Shown here one piece after another: positions 10,897 through 20,626 of a DNA stretch of 64,000 nucleotides. The notes under the pieces were generated by a model. That model was not told the origin of the DNA. It searched no databases and saw nothing but the letters and a program-made list of their open reading frames with translations. This stretch comes from Euglena gracilis (taxonomy: Eukaryota; Euglenida; Euglenophyceae; Euglenales), in assembly GCA_039621445.1 (NCBI GenBank), contig CP154955.1:12652960-12716959 (forward strand), given 5' to 3'. Numbering within the stretch: the first letter of the stretch is position 1; each line of letters opens with the position of its first letter. Position numbers and translations under genes: made by a program.

Positions 10897-12777
10897 AAAT
10901 CTTCAAACAAAGGGGTGTCATTCGCTAAATCCCACCAATGAAAAGTGACATACGTCAGCTGTTGGAACCATTCCGCTTCGGGATTTATAGGAATGAGTAG
11001 CACACCGCGTGCTTGATCCCGAAGGATCTTGTCAACAACAAGAGGGATAAGTTTCAGAGGTGGGTGTAGCCACAGGACCATATCACCCCAAAACTTATCA
11101 AACGCATTTGTATGACTTGGCCAGTAATTGGGTAAACGAGACTGTTCTTTGGACGAAAATGCATCAATCTCCAATTGTAGGTCCATCGACTTCGCGATTG
11201 GCGCGATTTTGGAGGAACAAGTTTCCAAAATGCGATATTGTCCAAAATTGAACGCATTCCAAATGCGGTTCGCGAAAGGTGTCGCGGTTTCAGTCCTGTG
11301 GAGGGCTAAAACACAGTTTACCGAGCCACATCGGTAATGCGGTGTGTCCCAAGACACTTCATCAGGCATTGTACCAAGTGTGTCAATTGTATTGTGAAAA
11401 GTACAATTATTATTGGCATTCTGCCACTTGTATGCAGGGACATTGGAGGGGTTGGCATTCTGCCATTCGGGGTCAGGGAGGTTGGCTTTCTGCCATTGGT
11501 GGTCCTCATGTGCGATTCTCGCGATTCCGAATAGGGAAGCGATTCCGCTTTTGTCCAGTTGTCGATGTACTTCAACACACAACGGGTAACAACCCGGTGT
11601 GTTGTGTTCTCGTTCAGCTGTCATGGTAAACTCGGTATCGGTTCCGGTACCAAGTGTACTCTGGTTTTTGAGTAAAGCGATTAGTTTGGAAGGTTCAACA
11701 ATACATCCACAATCGAAATCAGGTTGTGTGGAAATTCTCCGACAATGTGCGCATTGGAAGGAAGTGTCGGTCTGGTAGTGCATGTCAGTCATGTGTAGTG
11801 TGTGTATGGGGGTGTTGAAAGTTGTAGCTGCTGGGGGGTGTACAGGGGTGTCCGAAATCGACACACCTGGTGTAAAACGTAAAAGTTGTGCAGCTGGGCG
11901 GCTACTCGACACCGAAATTTCTTCAGGCTTTTTGGCTTTCACCTTGGAACCCGCTGAAACGTTGGGGGTTAAGCTACTCTCTTTCCCTACCGCATGGAAA
12001 ACGTGCGGTAAAAGTGTAGTGGGTAGGGTGACGGCTTTCTCTCTACCCCTAGGGTAGGAAACGGTGTTTTCGGTTGTAGAAAACGTGATGGCAAGGCGGT
12101 GGGACATCTGGGAAGATACCTTGGGGGAGAAATTCGGTGGTGTGGGTTGTGTGCGTGAAGTAGTGCGCAAACCGAGGGAGGGGCAGTCCACAACAAGGCG
12201 GTTATGACGCAAGAACGGAAAACCCAAAATTACGTCAGACCCGCCGCTACGCGATTCGTAACTCCAGGTACCAAGAAAATTTTGTATGTGTGGGGGTTGT
12301 GAGTGGTGCTTGGGGATGATGGGGAGGAATATGTCCAAATAGCATCCCAATTCACCACCGCACATGGGGCCGTTGTCAGCAGTCATAATTTTGATGGGGT
12401 ATTTGGCTTTCACCAAGAAGGAGTGGGGAATTAATCCCGTTCGAAATAGAAGGGGGATTCGACACCCTGTGTCGACCAAAATTTTGCATTTGGTAGAAAC
12501 ATTTTGTGTTCGGATTTCTGCTTGGACCAAAAGGTCCATGGGGGGTACGCAAAGTGCAGGATCCGGTGTAAAATTGTTGTCTCTCCAACTGTTCCAGGCT
12601 CCCGTTCCTACTTTGCTCAGCATTCCAGGCAGAAATTTGGAGTGGGGGGTGGGGGACCCGAAAATTTTCCGGGTACCGACCAAAAAGGCAGATTGGCAGG
12701 GAAAGTAAGGTTGATCAGGTCCTACTTCCGTCTGTTCATCAGCCCAGAGGTCTGTGCCCACAGACCCCGGGATCCCC
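10758..12777 (-). pseudogene. Protease and methyltransferase-like domain (E1 pol)
   Basis: One open frame (10758-12761, extending to the UAG at 12778-12780) encodes an aspartic protease with KILVDTGCRIPLLFR (catalytic DTG) and the second hallmark SDVILGFPFL. A Ser/Thr/Pro-rich spacer and a small cysteine motif, CAHCRRIS...FDCGC, follow. The C-terminal 200 residues contain LEIDAFSSKEQSRLP, ...LWLHPPLKLIP and LLIPINPEAEWFQQL. That matches the layout of the DAM-like methyltransferase domain known from DIRS-type retroelements (IDxFA...LPR, NPPF, VxPxWPxxxW), but with HPP in place of NPP. In E1 protease and this domain are fused without interruption, which indicates that the E2/E5 break at this spot is secondary. 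Confidence 0.75.
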
Positions 12778-12780
12778 TAC
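12750..12780 (-). promoter_or_regulatory. gag-pol UAG readthrough site and stem-loop (E1)
   Basis: On the minus strand gag ends SDLE-UAG (12780-12778) and pol continues in the same frame. The stop is followed by GGG and then a hairpin with 7-bp arms, GGTCTGT/ACAGACC (12767-12750). E2 and E5 have the same SDME-UAG-GGG arrangement and a longer, sequence-variant hairpin. A UAG followed by G and RNA structure is the gammaretrovirus-type readthrough layout. Confidence 0.65.
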
Positions 12781-13648
12781 TCCAAGTCCGATTCAGCACT
12801 TGGGCTGTTTATCGTTTTCTTGTGTGACTAGATAGCGCGCAATGCGCGGACCGCATTGCGGTCATCCTCCTACGAGGATTCGGAGTTCTCATCCCCCTCC
12901 CTGCCCGAAGCTGGGGTTCGCTCCTCTAAAGAGGAGATTTTAACCCCTACATTGTGTTTGTTGTTGTGTTTTGTATCATTGTGGTGACGTTGGTTCGGGC
13001 CGGGAGAGCGAGAAAGGTAACATTTGGACGAGTGGTGGTTGTGTGATCCACAAAGGGAACACTTTTGTCGGTTTTGTGACAGTGATGGACTTTCACCCCT
13101 TGGAGGTCTTGGTGAACGGAAACCCGTTCGACCACGGTTGTTGTAACCCGGTTTCCCGGATGACGATCGCGAAGAAGATGATCCACTTCGCGAACGTGAT
13201 CGAGATGAATCGCGATTTGTATCACGTTTGTAAGGGTGTCGGGGTGATCGACCACGACGTGCACGATCGCGTCCGCGGTCGCGGAACGGTGATCGGGACC
13301 TACCCGAAGATTGTGATTCTCCTGATTTGTGCGAATATCCAGAGGAGCGCGAGCATTTTGAACCCCTTGGACTCTGATACCGCTTTCGCGAATCAGGGTG
13401 GGGGCAGTCACGGGACGTATGCCCCGATTTGTTGCATAAAAGCAAGTTTTGTCAGAAGATTGGTCAGAAGAGCGCGGGTAGCGCGTTTTTGTATCTCCCC
13501 TTGGGAAATTTGTATGTTTACCGTGTCCCCGTGTGGATCTTGGAGAAGAAGTCTTTTGTAGGGCATTTACCGTACCGCTAGGAAGACCAGCGGTATGGTG
13601 GTGGTTATAAGCCGATTGTATCTGTCCCAAAAGTTGTGAGAGTTTCAT
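12781..13648 (-). pseudogene. gag nucleocapsid region with two zinc knuckles (E1)
   Basis: The first CCHC knuckle is CLLCNKSGHTSRDC, followed by an Arg/Ser-rich stretch (repeats such as SRSRSRSGSSSSRSS) and a second CCHC knuckle, CSLCGSHNHHSSKC. Frames 12870-13445 and 12947-13648 overlap because of indels. A premature TAG at 12870-12872 interrupts the C-terminus 30 codons before the genuine gag-pol UAG at 12778. The N-terminal portion (LSQLLGQIQSAYNHH) is the end of the capsid-like domain. The protein should bind the RNA genome. Confidence 0.75.
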
Positions 13649-13666
13649 TTATTTGGAAACATAGTT

Positions 13667-13930
13667 CTATCGTTGGTCAAGTGTAAGTTTGTTGTCCGCG
13701 AGTTCCTCGCGGTGGATGTCCTTGATAATTGTAGGAATGAAACGGAGGAGAACCGCATCGAATTGTTCTTTCCTTTGGTTCTCTCTCAGTTCATCAACCT
13801 CAGAAGCCAATCCCAACCATTTGGAATACCAAAGGTCGAATGACTTCCATTTTCGGTCAGTTGGCGTGAATTGCCGCCATTTTTTCTCCAGCGTAATTCG
13901 CGAAATTAGGCTTGAACAGGTTGACGCACG
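13667..13930 (-). pseudogene. gag capsid-like domain, C-terminal part (E1)
   Basis: It encodes TCSSLISRITLEKKWRQF through IHREELADNKLTLDQR, colinear with the intact E2 gag (SSCSSLVSRISLENKWRQF...). Upstream of 13930 the gag reading stops abruptly because the adjoining segment has been inverted. Residues before TCSSL in this frame are translations of the inverted DNA and not gag. Confidence 0.75.
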
Positions 13931-15205
13931 TTGGGTACCACAACCCCACAAGCCGAGATTCGGTTGAACGCCCTTACAACCACAATGGAATCTTTTTTTA
14001 AACGGGTCCAATTCTTGGACACCACTTTTCCAAAGCTTTCAGCGGATTTTGACTCCATTGTTGATAAATTACCACTTTTGGATGAGTTACCCTCATACCG
14101 CAAACGTATTAAGCGTTTGCAGTGTGATGTGGAACGAATTTCGGACCTTTTTCAAGTGGTTGGTTCATTGGATCAAAGTATCCAAGATTTTGCATTGTTT
14201 TTGGATGAGATTCATGCAAAATCCCACAACCCCCCGCACTTTGCCCCTGAAAACGGTGTTTTCGGTGGTCAAAATGCAACTTCCAGCTCACAACACGCTT
14301 TTCGCGCATCAACCGAAGCATCTTCGAATGCCCGACATCCAACTCGTGACTTTGTGCATCAAATTCGCTATTCGTTGGAATTCAATCCTTCCAAAGGCGC
14401 AGTATGCGCACCCCTACAAGCATCTTCCGATGCGCATGCCCTACAAGCATCCACGGATGCACACGATCATGAACATGGCTACAATCACAATTACAATCGC
14501 CCGTATCTACCACAACTTAAGATTCCCCTCCCTAAGGGTGAATCTCCGGATGAGGAACCGTTTTTTACCACAAAAAACGTGAATCCTCCGGTTTTACAAC
14601 AAGAAATTCGCGAATCGGGACTGATTCGCGGTATGAGCCATAACCCTACCCCGGGGATTGGCCATGGATCGCGAATGCGAAACACGGAATTTACCGCTGT
14701 TCCGCGATTTACGGGTGAACAACGGGATTCCTACCCCCCTGGTATGTTACCACACCCCGAATCGCGGAATCGCGACCCTTTACAATCCGAATCGAGGAAT
14801 CGCGAAACACAACCACATAATTCGCGGAATTGCGATGTACCAAATACCCATGGTACCTACGGTACCACGAGTACCATCCTGGATGCGCATTTGTGCATGC
14901 CACCACAACAACCTCACACCAACAACAACTCTGGACATCGCGGTCCGCAACGCGATTTCAAAGGTACCATTACAATTGCCAACAAAGTTAAGCCACAATG
15001 GTACGGAGATCCCACAACTTGGAAACAATTTTGGCGCGACTGGACATACTACTGGGACTTGAAGGGTCCAACCCAAGACGGGAACCCTGAAGTAATCAAG
15101 ATGGAATTGAGTGATTGCCTTTCCAGGGAAGAAAAAGAACGCGCCAGACAACTTGTGATCCGGAATCAGATTTCTTTTGATGAACTGGTTGACCAATGGG
15201 TTGGG
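13931..15205 (+). pseudogene. Inverted internal segment of E1 gag
   Basis: On the plus strand this encodes the middle of gag: LPLLDELPSYRKRIKRLQ, IRESGLIRGM, and KPQWYGDPTTWKQFWRDW through KERARQLVIRNQISFDELVD. These are colinear with E2 gag residues about 640-990, yet every flanking piece of E1 gag is on the minus strand. The two ends meet sequences that continue the protein exactly (TCSSL on the left, DKTAENAVG on the right), so about 1.27 kb has been flipped in place. The frame is still open for more than 400 codons, which suggests the inversion is not ancient. Short imperfect inverted repeats (about 13937-13954 and 15197-15214) sit at the borders. Confidence 0.8.
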
Positions 15206-15731
15206 GTAACCCTACCGCATTTTCAGCGGTTTTGTCATCCATCATTGTAGAAAGTCGGTTCTCCAACACCGAAATTTGTTTTTTTAGTGTGAGAACTTGT
15301 TGGGTGACCGAATTTTCGGTCCTCATCAAGGTTTCACAAAAATCTTGTAGGGTTTACTGTGTTTTTTCGCAAGCATTTGGTCGTGAAATGTGCGAAAATC
15401 AAGGAGTAGTTCGACTTCGTGAACCGTTTGTCCATCCGAAGACGGTTGGAGTCCAGACACCCTTGTAGAAAGTGCTTGTACGCGTTTTTGGTAATGAGAA
15501 GTGGTGGATTGTAAGGTTTTCTGTTGGTTATTCAAATCCGCAAGCGCGGTTTCAATGCCGGTGATACCCGGAATTGATCTTTGAATACCGATGCACCGTT
15601 TGTGCAAATCCGCAAACGCAGTTTCGAGTTTGTTCACATCTGCTTGTAACTGATTGTGCAAATCGGTTACAGTGGATCGTAGTGCACCCATACTAGGATT
15701 TTTGGTGGAAGTTTCCGCAAAGCGGCGTTGC
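15206..15731 (-). pseudogene. gag coiled-coil, distal part (E1)
   Basis: It encodes heptad-like repeats (TVTDLHNQLQADVNKLETAFADLHKR, read in 15326-15731) and SVTQQVLTLKKQISVLENR (15210-15329), matching the E2 coiled-coil. The start of this piece is the E2 insertion point: the target duplication AAGTC (15732-15736) is followed by the E2 LTR. The N-terminal half of the same gene resumes at 33201. Confidence 0.7.
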
Positions 15732-15736
15732 AAGTC
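15732..15736. repeat. Target-site duplication of E2, left copy
   Basis: AAGTC here and at 33196-33200 flank the two E2 LTR ends exactly. The 5-bp length is typical of Ty3/gypsy integration. The duplication defines the LTR terminus as AGTGTACG on the plus strand. Confidence 0.85.
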
Positions 15737-16174
15737 AGTGTACGTCCAACCTTTTCCTCGCTTTCGCCCTTTGGTGCGCAAAAGAATAAAAGTTGGAATA
15801 ACAGAAAAATTGAAAAGAATTATATAAAAGTTGTTCGCCCTTTTCTCCAATTAAGAGGCAGAGCACAAAGCAGGGGAGAAGCCCTATGGGCTACGACAAG
15901 GAAAAGTGCCAAGTGACTTGGCTGTCCTTTTAGGACTTCAAATGTGAAAAATAAAACTTGGAAATCAAGTCTTGAATCAAAACGAAAGAAGAAAATAAAT
16001 ACCACCTGTGGAGAGGAGAACCAGAGTAAGGTTTGGGTTTTCCTAATTCAGGCCGTTGGCCATCTGTAGGAATACCACCTAGCATAGTACTGTGTATGAG
16101 GCTCAGAGCTATATCTGGCCGTAGGCTTATACCTACATACACAGTACCATGGCCTTACGGCTGCCTGGTACACA
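15737..16174 (-). repeat. E2 3' LTR
   Basis: 438 bp. On the minus strand it starts TGTGTACC and ends GTACACT. Positions 15777-16174 align with 32798-33195 without gaps. A TATATAA box on the minus strand near 15819-15827 sits about 85 bp from the LTR end and is a plausible promoter. The inner border meets the PPT at 16175. Confidence 0.9.
16087..16147 (-). other. Conserved LTR hairpin (E2)
   Basis: Arms 16087-16098 (GTACTGTGTATG) and 16136-16147 are perfectly complementary over 12 bp with a 37-nt loop. The same hairpin is in the other E2 LTR. It occupies the position of the E1 hairpin, with compensating base changes. Confidence 0.6.
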
Positions 16175-16188
16175 TCCCCCTCCCAGGG
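16175..16188 (-). other. Polypurine tract (E2)
   Basis: On the minus strand CCCTGGGAGGGGGA abuts the LTR start TGTGTACC. Same tract and position as in E1. Confidence 0.75.
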
Positions 16189-17007
16189 CTATGCCCGATT
16201 TCCCTACTGGACCAGGCCAGTCGGAATGCCGGACACAGTCCTGGGGACGGGGACCTGTCATGGAGCCGTTTGCGGTTTTTGGCTCTCCTGTCACCAGGGG
16301 TGTGGGAAGGAAATTGCGAAATAACGCAAAAACGCGCAAAAGTGGTTAACCGCTTATGCGGTGCCTACTTATTGCGGCAAAGGGGTGGAAGTAGAAGAGC
16401 CCATTGGAAAATGGGGCTGGAAGGTTTCCATTCCAGAAAGTCCCATCCACCCAGTTTGGGGTTTGTCTATGACACGCGAGGAGGTCTCATTCCATAATCG
16501 GAAAAGATTGAACGGTAGGGTGTGGAAGGAGGGTGCACCTGGCCAGTCATATCTGACCAGGGAGAAAGACCTATTTACAAAACCAACTGCCGGCGAAAGC
16601 GATATTTTGCCCAGGGGGGTAAAGGAGAGAGGAGTGGGGGGCTGTTCAAAAGACCTTAGTAGAAGTTTTGCTGTCTGGCAGTCGTATGTGGCCTTATAGC
16701 CGAAAAGTAACAAGTTGGGTGCTATTATTACGGTGTGCGCGCTGTATGCTGTGTGTCTTCTTACTGGCAGCATATACCGCTGAGGGAAGGCTTCACAGCG
16801 CGGCGCGGACACGACGTTGTCGATGGGGTATCCCTAGAGGCATATACGTCGACAGACGGGCGATAGCCCTAAAGAGAGGGGGCCATATGCTAATAAAAGG
16901 ATTTAATGGCAGATGTGCCTGGTATGGATACCGAATACAGGGCCTATAGGCCTGATGGAAAGGTCAGAAAATGGTCCATGGACCTGTGGCCTGTAAGCCT
17001 GGGGTAT
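16189..17007 (-). other. E2 3' UTR
   Basis: No gene recognised. A block around 16380-16640 (including ACAAAACCAACTGCCGGCGA) is shared with the E3 and E0 3' UTRs, showing a conserved transcribed tail. The rest is unique, with many short hairpins such as ACCGC-TTAT-GCGGT near 16350. Confidence 0.55.
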
Positions 17008-19432
17008 CTATGGCACAGATGGCCATTTCCTGGGAGTCGGTGGTCTGATCTCCCGAACGTAATCTCCTTCGGGAGTTTCCACTATCTCCAGTATCGGAGG
17101 TTCAAAATTTACAAGTTGCCTTTCAGGCTCATCGACATCAAAAATCGGGATATTCCCATTTTTGTGTATACCCATCGGGTAATTGTACTCCAAGCCTATT
17201 GGCTTCTCGATGAAGAAAATTCTGGAAGTTATCCTAGAAGAAAAGTGGCAACATTGCCGGCCAGATCCAAAAATTTAGGCGGGGGTGCTTGCATTGTACC
17301 TGTGGGGGTATCCCCGGATAAACGGCAGGATCTGCCTTGGTGTGCCAACCTGCGACTCGCGCTCGTATGGTGAATGGCCTTAAAACTTCTCTTACCCAAT
17401 CGGTAAATTCCATTTTGTAGGCCTCAGGGGGGTATTCAGGCAACAAAAATGTAAAATTTGGTCGGTTCGGCAGGCTTTGTGCCGCAAAAAGTGGGTATAT
17501 CACCCTGTCCCAATCGGAGTCTTGAAAAATGTATGGCACTTTGGCCTTGCCTGCTGACTCGACTGCGAGTCGGACAGCTGCGCTGTCAAGATGAAAATCT
17601 TTGGCGATTCTGCCTGTACGGTAGCTGTGTACAGCTTTGAATTTCTTGAACTGGTACAAGTTGATTTGGGACTTATAGTCCTGCTTGAATTTGACCAGAT
17701 GGTCTTCATTTTCTGGTATGACTCTAGTCATACCGCCAGTGGCAGGTAACCAGAATTCTGCCTGTAGGCAGTTGATGCAACGGACAGGTATGTCCTTATC
17801 ATAGTCGTTTTCCGTCCAGCGGAAATTGTCCATATTGGACCATGTCAGTAGGCAATCGCCACAAACCAATGCTGCGCAATTGCGCACATATACATCATGG
17901 TGGAAGCTTATGCTATCCGGATTGCGTGTGCAAATATGCACTGCGGGCATGGCGTTTCGTAGCCTATGGCATGCTGTACATAACCACAATAGTGGATCGT
18001 TGTCCTGGAAATCCAGGACGAAATTTCCTCCAAAATATTGGGCTAATACCCTTGGAGATTTTGCATTCCAAAAACGCCAAGTGTGGCTGGTTGTGAAAAT
18101 ACCGGGTTGATCCCGGTGGAACAAGGGCTTGATGCACTTGTTCAGCCAGGGGTCACTGCTGTTGCGGACCATATTGATCCTAGCCTGGCGAGTGTTGAGG
18201 GGGTCTACTCTGGACAATACGTCCTCAGTCCAAAACGGCTCATTGGCCTCATGCGGGACATTTGACCGAATCGGTCTGATTGTGGGTTTGCGCTTAGCGC
18301 CTTCAGAGGTTGCAGCCACATAGCTGGCCATTGGTATTGTGGGCCTATGGCCTGTGCCAGAGCCATCTCCACCAGAAGGTGGTGGCTCATTATCCCGCCG
18401 CCTTTCAGCGGGCTTGAAGCCTTCGGCTGCGGGTTTAGCCTTAGGCTTTTTATGTTTGCCATATCCGCGTTCTTCCCTAGGATCTGCCGGAGGCAGTGGT
18501 CTTTCCGCCGTTGGCGGTTTCGGGGCTGCCGGTTTGGCAGGAGGTGGTTGCATTTCCGCCGTTGGCGGTGCTGGTGCGGCTGGTTTAGCTACTGGGACAT
18601 CCAACTCCATTGGAGTTGTAGCCGTAGCCTGTACGGCTGTTGAGCTGCTATCTGCAGCAGTAACCCTTTGGGTTTCGGGAGGGGAAACGGCAGGTGAGCC
18701 GCGAGGGGTCAGCACTGCCGATACTGCGGACATCGCCGCAGTGAGACCCTGCAGCACACCACCTAAAACACCTGTAGGTATCGTTGGTGATGCGACAGGT
18801 TCTGTCGGGGTTGGTGCCGTTGGTACTGCAGGTAAGGAGAGGGGTGGTACCAGAGGTACCGGTAGCCCTTCGGCCTCAGATGTAGGAGATTCCGAATCGG
18901 AACTGACATCTCCTTCAGGAGGAAGGGGTGTTCTGGAGCCCATTGGGGCTGATGGAAGGACTGGATGCTGCGGTTCATCCGCACATATTTCTTCCAAGCC
19001 TTCCATGCGGTATTCACCGCTCTCTCCATCACTCTCCTCACTGCCCTCCACCGTTTCTGGTGAAGCAGCAGGGGCTGCTGGCTGTTCCGCTATAGCGGTA
19101 GGCACAGTGCCTGTTTGCGCAGTCGCGCTGGTGGGTACCGCCATAGCGGGCTGGGGAGAGGAGGTAGCGACAGAAGATTGACTCTCCTGAAGTCCCTTAG
19201 GGACAAAAGGTTCTGCTGTAGCCGATAGGCTTGAACCTAGGTAACGCCGACCACGCCCGAAGACGGGTGGCGGTGTCCCACTAGGAATTCCCTGGGGGAC
19301 TGGCGTTGCCGGTTGCGGCTGAGTTGTGACTACTGCGGCCGGTTGCGGCTGTGTTGAGGATTCCGATGGCGGAACTTCCGGAGCCGGTTGCGGCTTTGGA
19401 CTGAGTGCCTTTGGCACCTGTCGTTTCCGTAA
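17008..19432 (-). pseudogene. ORF-C (E2), multi-CxxC zinc-binding protein
   Basis: The open frame 17234-19432 directly follows the ORF-B stop (TGA 19433-19435) in the same frame, with no early ATG. The first 380 or so residues are Pro/Ala/Thr-rich low complexity. The core has WRFWNAKSPRVLAQYFGG, then CTACH, HIC, FHHDVYV, CGDCL and CINCL, and later PGIPPQV...HPRLNFWIWP. The frame stops at 17234 (TAG where E3 has Trp). Homology continues in-frame for 30 codons and then in another frame to 17008 (LEIVETPEGDYVREIRP), matching the E0 C-terminus. The intact protein would be about 800 residues. Probable zinc-dependent nucleic-acid or protein binder; no membrane segment; function unknown. Confidence 0.65.
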
Positions 19433-20626
19433 TCAGAAAAGATCCCATGGTTTCCTTTCTTCTTCAACCATCCTGTGGTTGAAGCGCAGGAGGGGTAGGG
19501 CCATGCCAAGTTCGTTCCGTCTGCCGCCTTGGAAAAACGGCTGGAACAGTGCTCTATCGAGCGTGTCGCCGAATCGGCGTTTGATATAATCGTCTATGCT
19601 TTCCTTCTCGAACCGTGGCCTGATGGGGACATAGTCCGGGGGAATTTCCCTATCGGGATTGAGATAATAATATATCTCCATGATCTGGCAGGTCCAAGCC
19701 CTGAACCAGAACTGCTGCAAATACAGCAGGAGTTGACGGTGGTTGCGTAGCCCGTTCGAGCTTTGGTGAACATCCTTTGGATTCCTGCAAAGATGCAGGA
19801 GCATGATGCGCTTTTGCGCTGCCTGCGGGATGTTGGCCTGTTGGCCTTCCTCGTCTTGGCCTTCGGCCTGTGGTTGAGTACTGCGTACTCCGAATCCCCA
19901 GAAGTCCACTGCAAACTTTTCGTAGCAGTGAGAGCATCGGACGATATACGTCTGGGGGAAGCGGAGGTCAATATCGACCACTTCAAAGTGATAGGCATAT
20001 TGCGAGTGGTAGAAGACTTGCAGATTGCTGCACAACATGTTTCCCGCCAATTTGGCTATATTTTCATGTAGTGGGTAGAACTCCCACTCCAGGCCTTTTG
20101 GGCCTACACTGCGAATGCAGTCAAATAACTGCCTTAGCAGGTCTTTACCTGTATTGTATCGGTGTTCCCGACCACAATCCAGGTAAGGATAACCACAGGA
20201 GTTCAGGAATCTGCCGAAATTTTGGGTGGGGTATCCCGCCCAGAACCAAACGTGCCAGAATCCTGGCAGACCGTCCAATATCGGACCGAGGATGGGATTG
20301 CCTCCAAAGGCATAGAAAGTTCCATCATGGTGGAAATCACGATTTCGCTCCGTATAGAGCTGTCTGGTCACAGTCACGACGGGGGAGGCGACCAGGATGG
20401 GAAGGTTAAGTTCATTTTGGAACTTCCGCATGGCCTCGAATGCGAGGTCATGGATGCTCTGGATATGCTCGAACAGAGCTTCCATGCCGTCCTCATAGAC
20501 GTTCCGGTATTGGCCTTTCTGGCCTTTGCCTTGGCCTTTTTGGCCTTTGCCTTGGCCTTTTTGGCCTGCAGTAGGTGCTCGTTTGGGAGCACTTTTGGCT
20601 TTACCCTTGCCCGATCGGGCTTCCCA
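19433..20626 (-). CDS. ORF-B (E2), DFWGFGVR protein
   Basis: This frame is open from the ORF-A stop (TGA 20627-20629) to the TGA at 19433, in the same phase as ORF-A and ORF-C. It starts with a Gly/Lys/Gln linker of GQKGQGK repeats (20500-20580). The first ATG is at 20485, giving 350 residues. Conserved stretches: GLPGFWHVWFWAGYPTQNFG, EFYPLHENIAKL, and CSHCYEKFAVDFWGFGVRS with a potential metal-binding CxxC. A Trp/Tyr-rich helical region (LLLYLQQFWFRAWTC) and the C-terminal RFGDTLDRALFQPFF follow. Homologues are in E1 and E3. There is no transmembrane helix and no recognised family. Whether translation starts at 20485 or by passing the ORF-A stop is open. Confidence 0.6.
   Translation of the reverse strand, partial: WEARSGKGKAKSAPKRAPTAGQKGQGKGQKGQGKGQKGQYRNVYEDGMEALFEHIQSIHDLAFEAMRKFQNELNLPILVASPVVTVTRQLYTERNRDFHHDGTFYAFGGNPILGPILDGLPGFWHVWFWAGYPTQNFGRFLNSCGYPYLDCGREHRYNTGKDLLRQLFDCIRSVGPKGLEWEFYPLHENIAKLAGNMLCSNLQVFYHSQYAYHFEVVDIDLRFPQTYIVRCSHCYEKFAVDFWGFGVRSTQPQAEGQDEEGQQANIPQAAQKRIMLLHLCRNPKDVHQSSNGLRNHRQLLLYLQQFWFRAWTCQIMEIYYYLNPDREIPPDYVPIRPRFEKESIDDYIKRRFGDTLDRALFQPFFQGGRRNELGMALPLLRFNHRMVEEERKPWDLF

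Noticed and set aside
16361-16699. Frame 16361-16699 in the E2 3' UTR.
   Set aside because: The homologous E3 and E0 stretches do not keep the frame.
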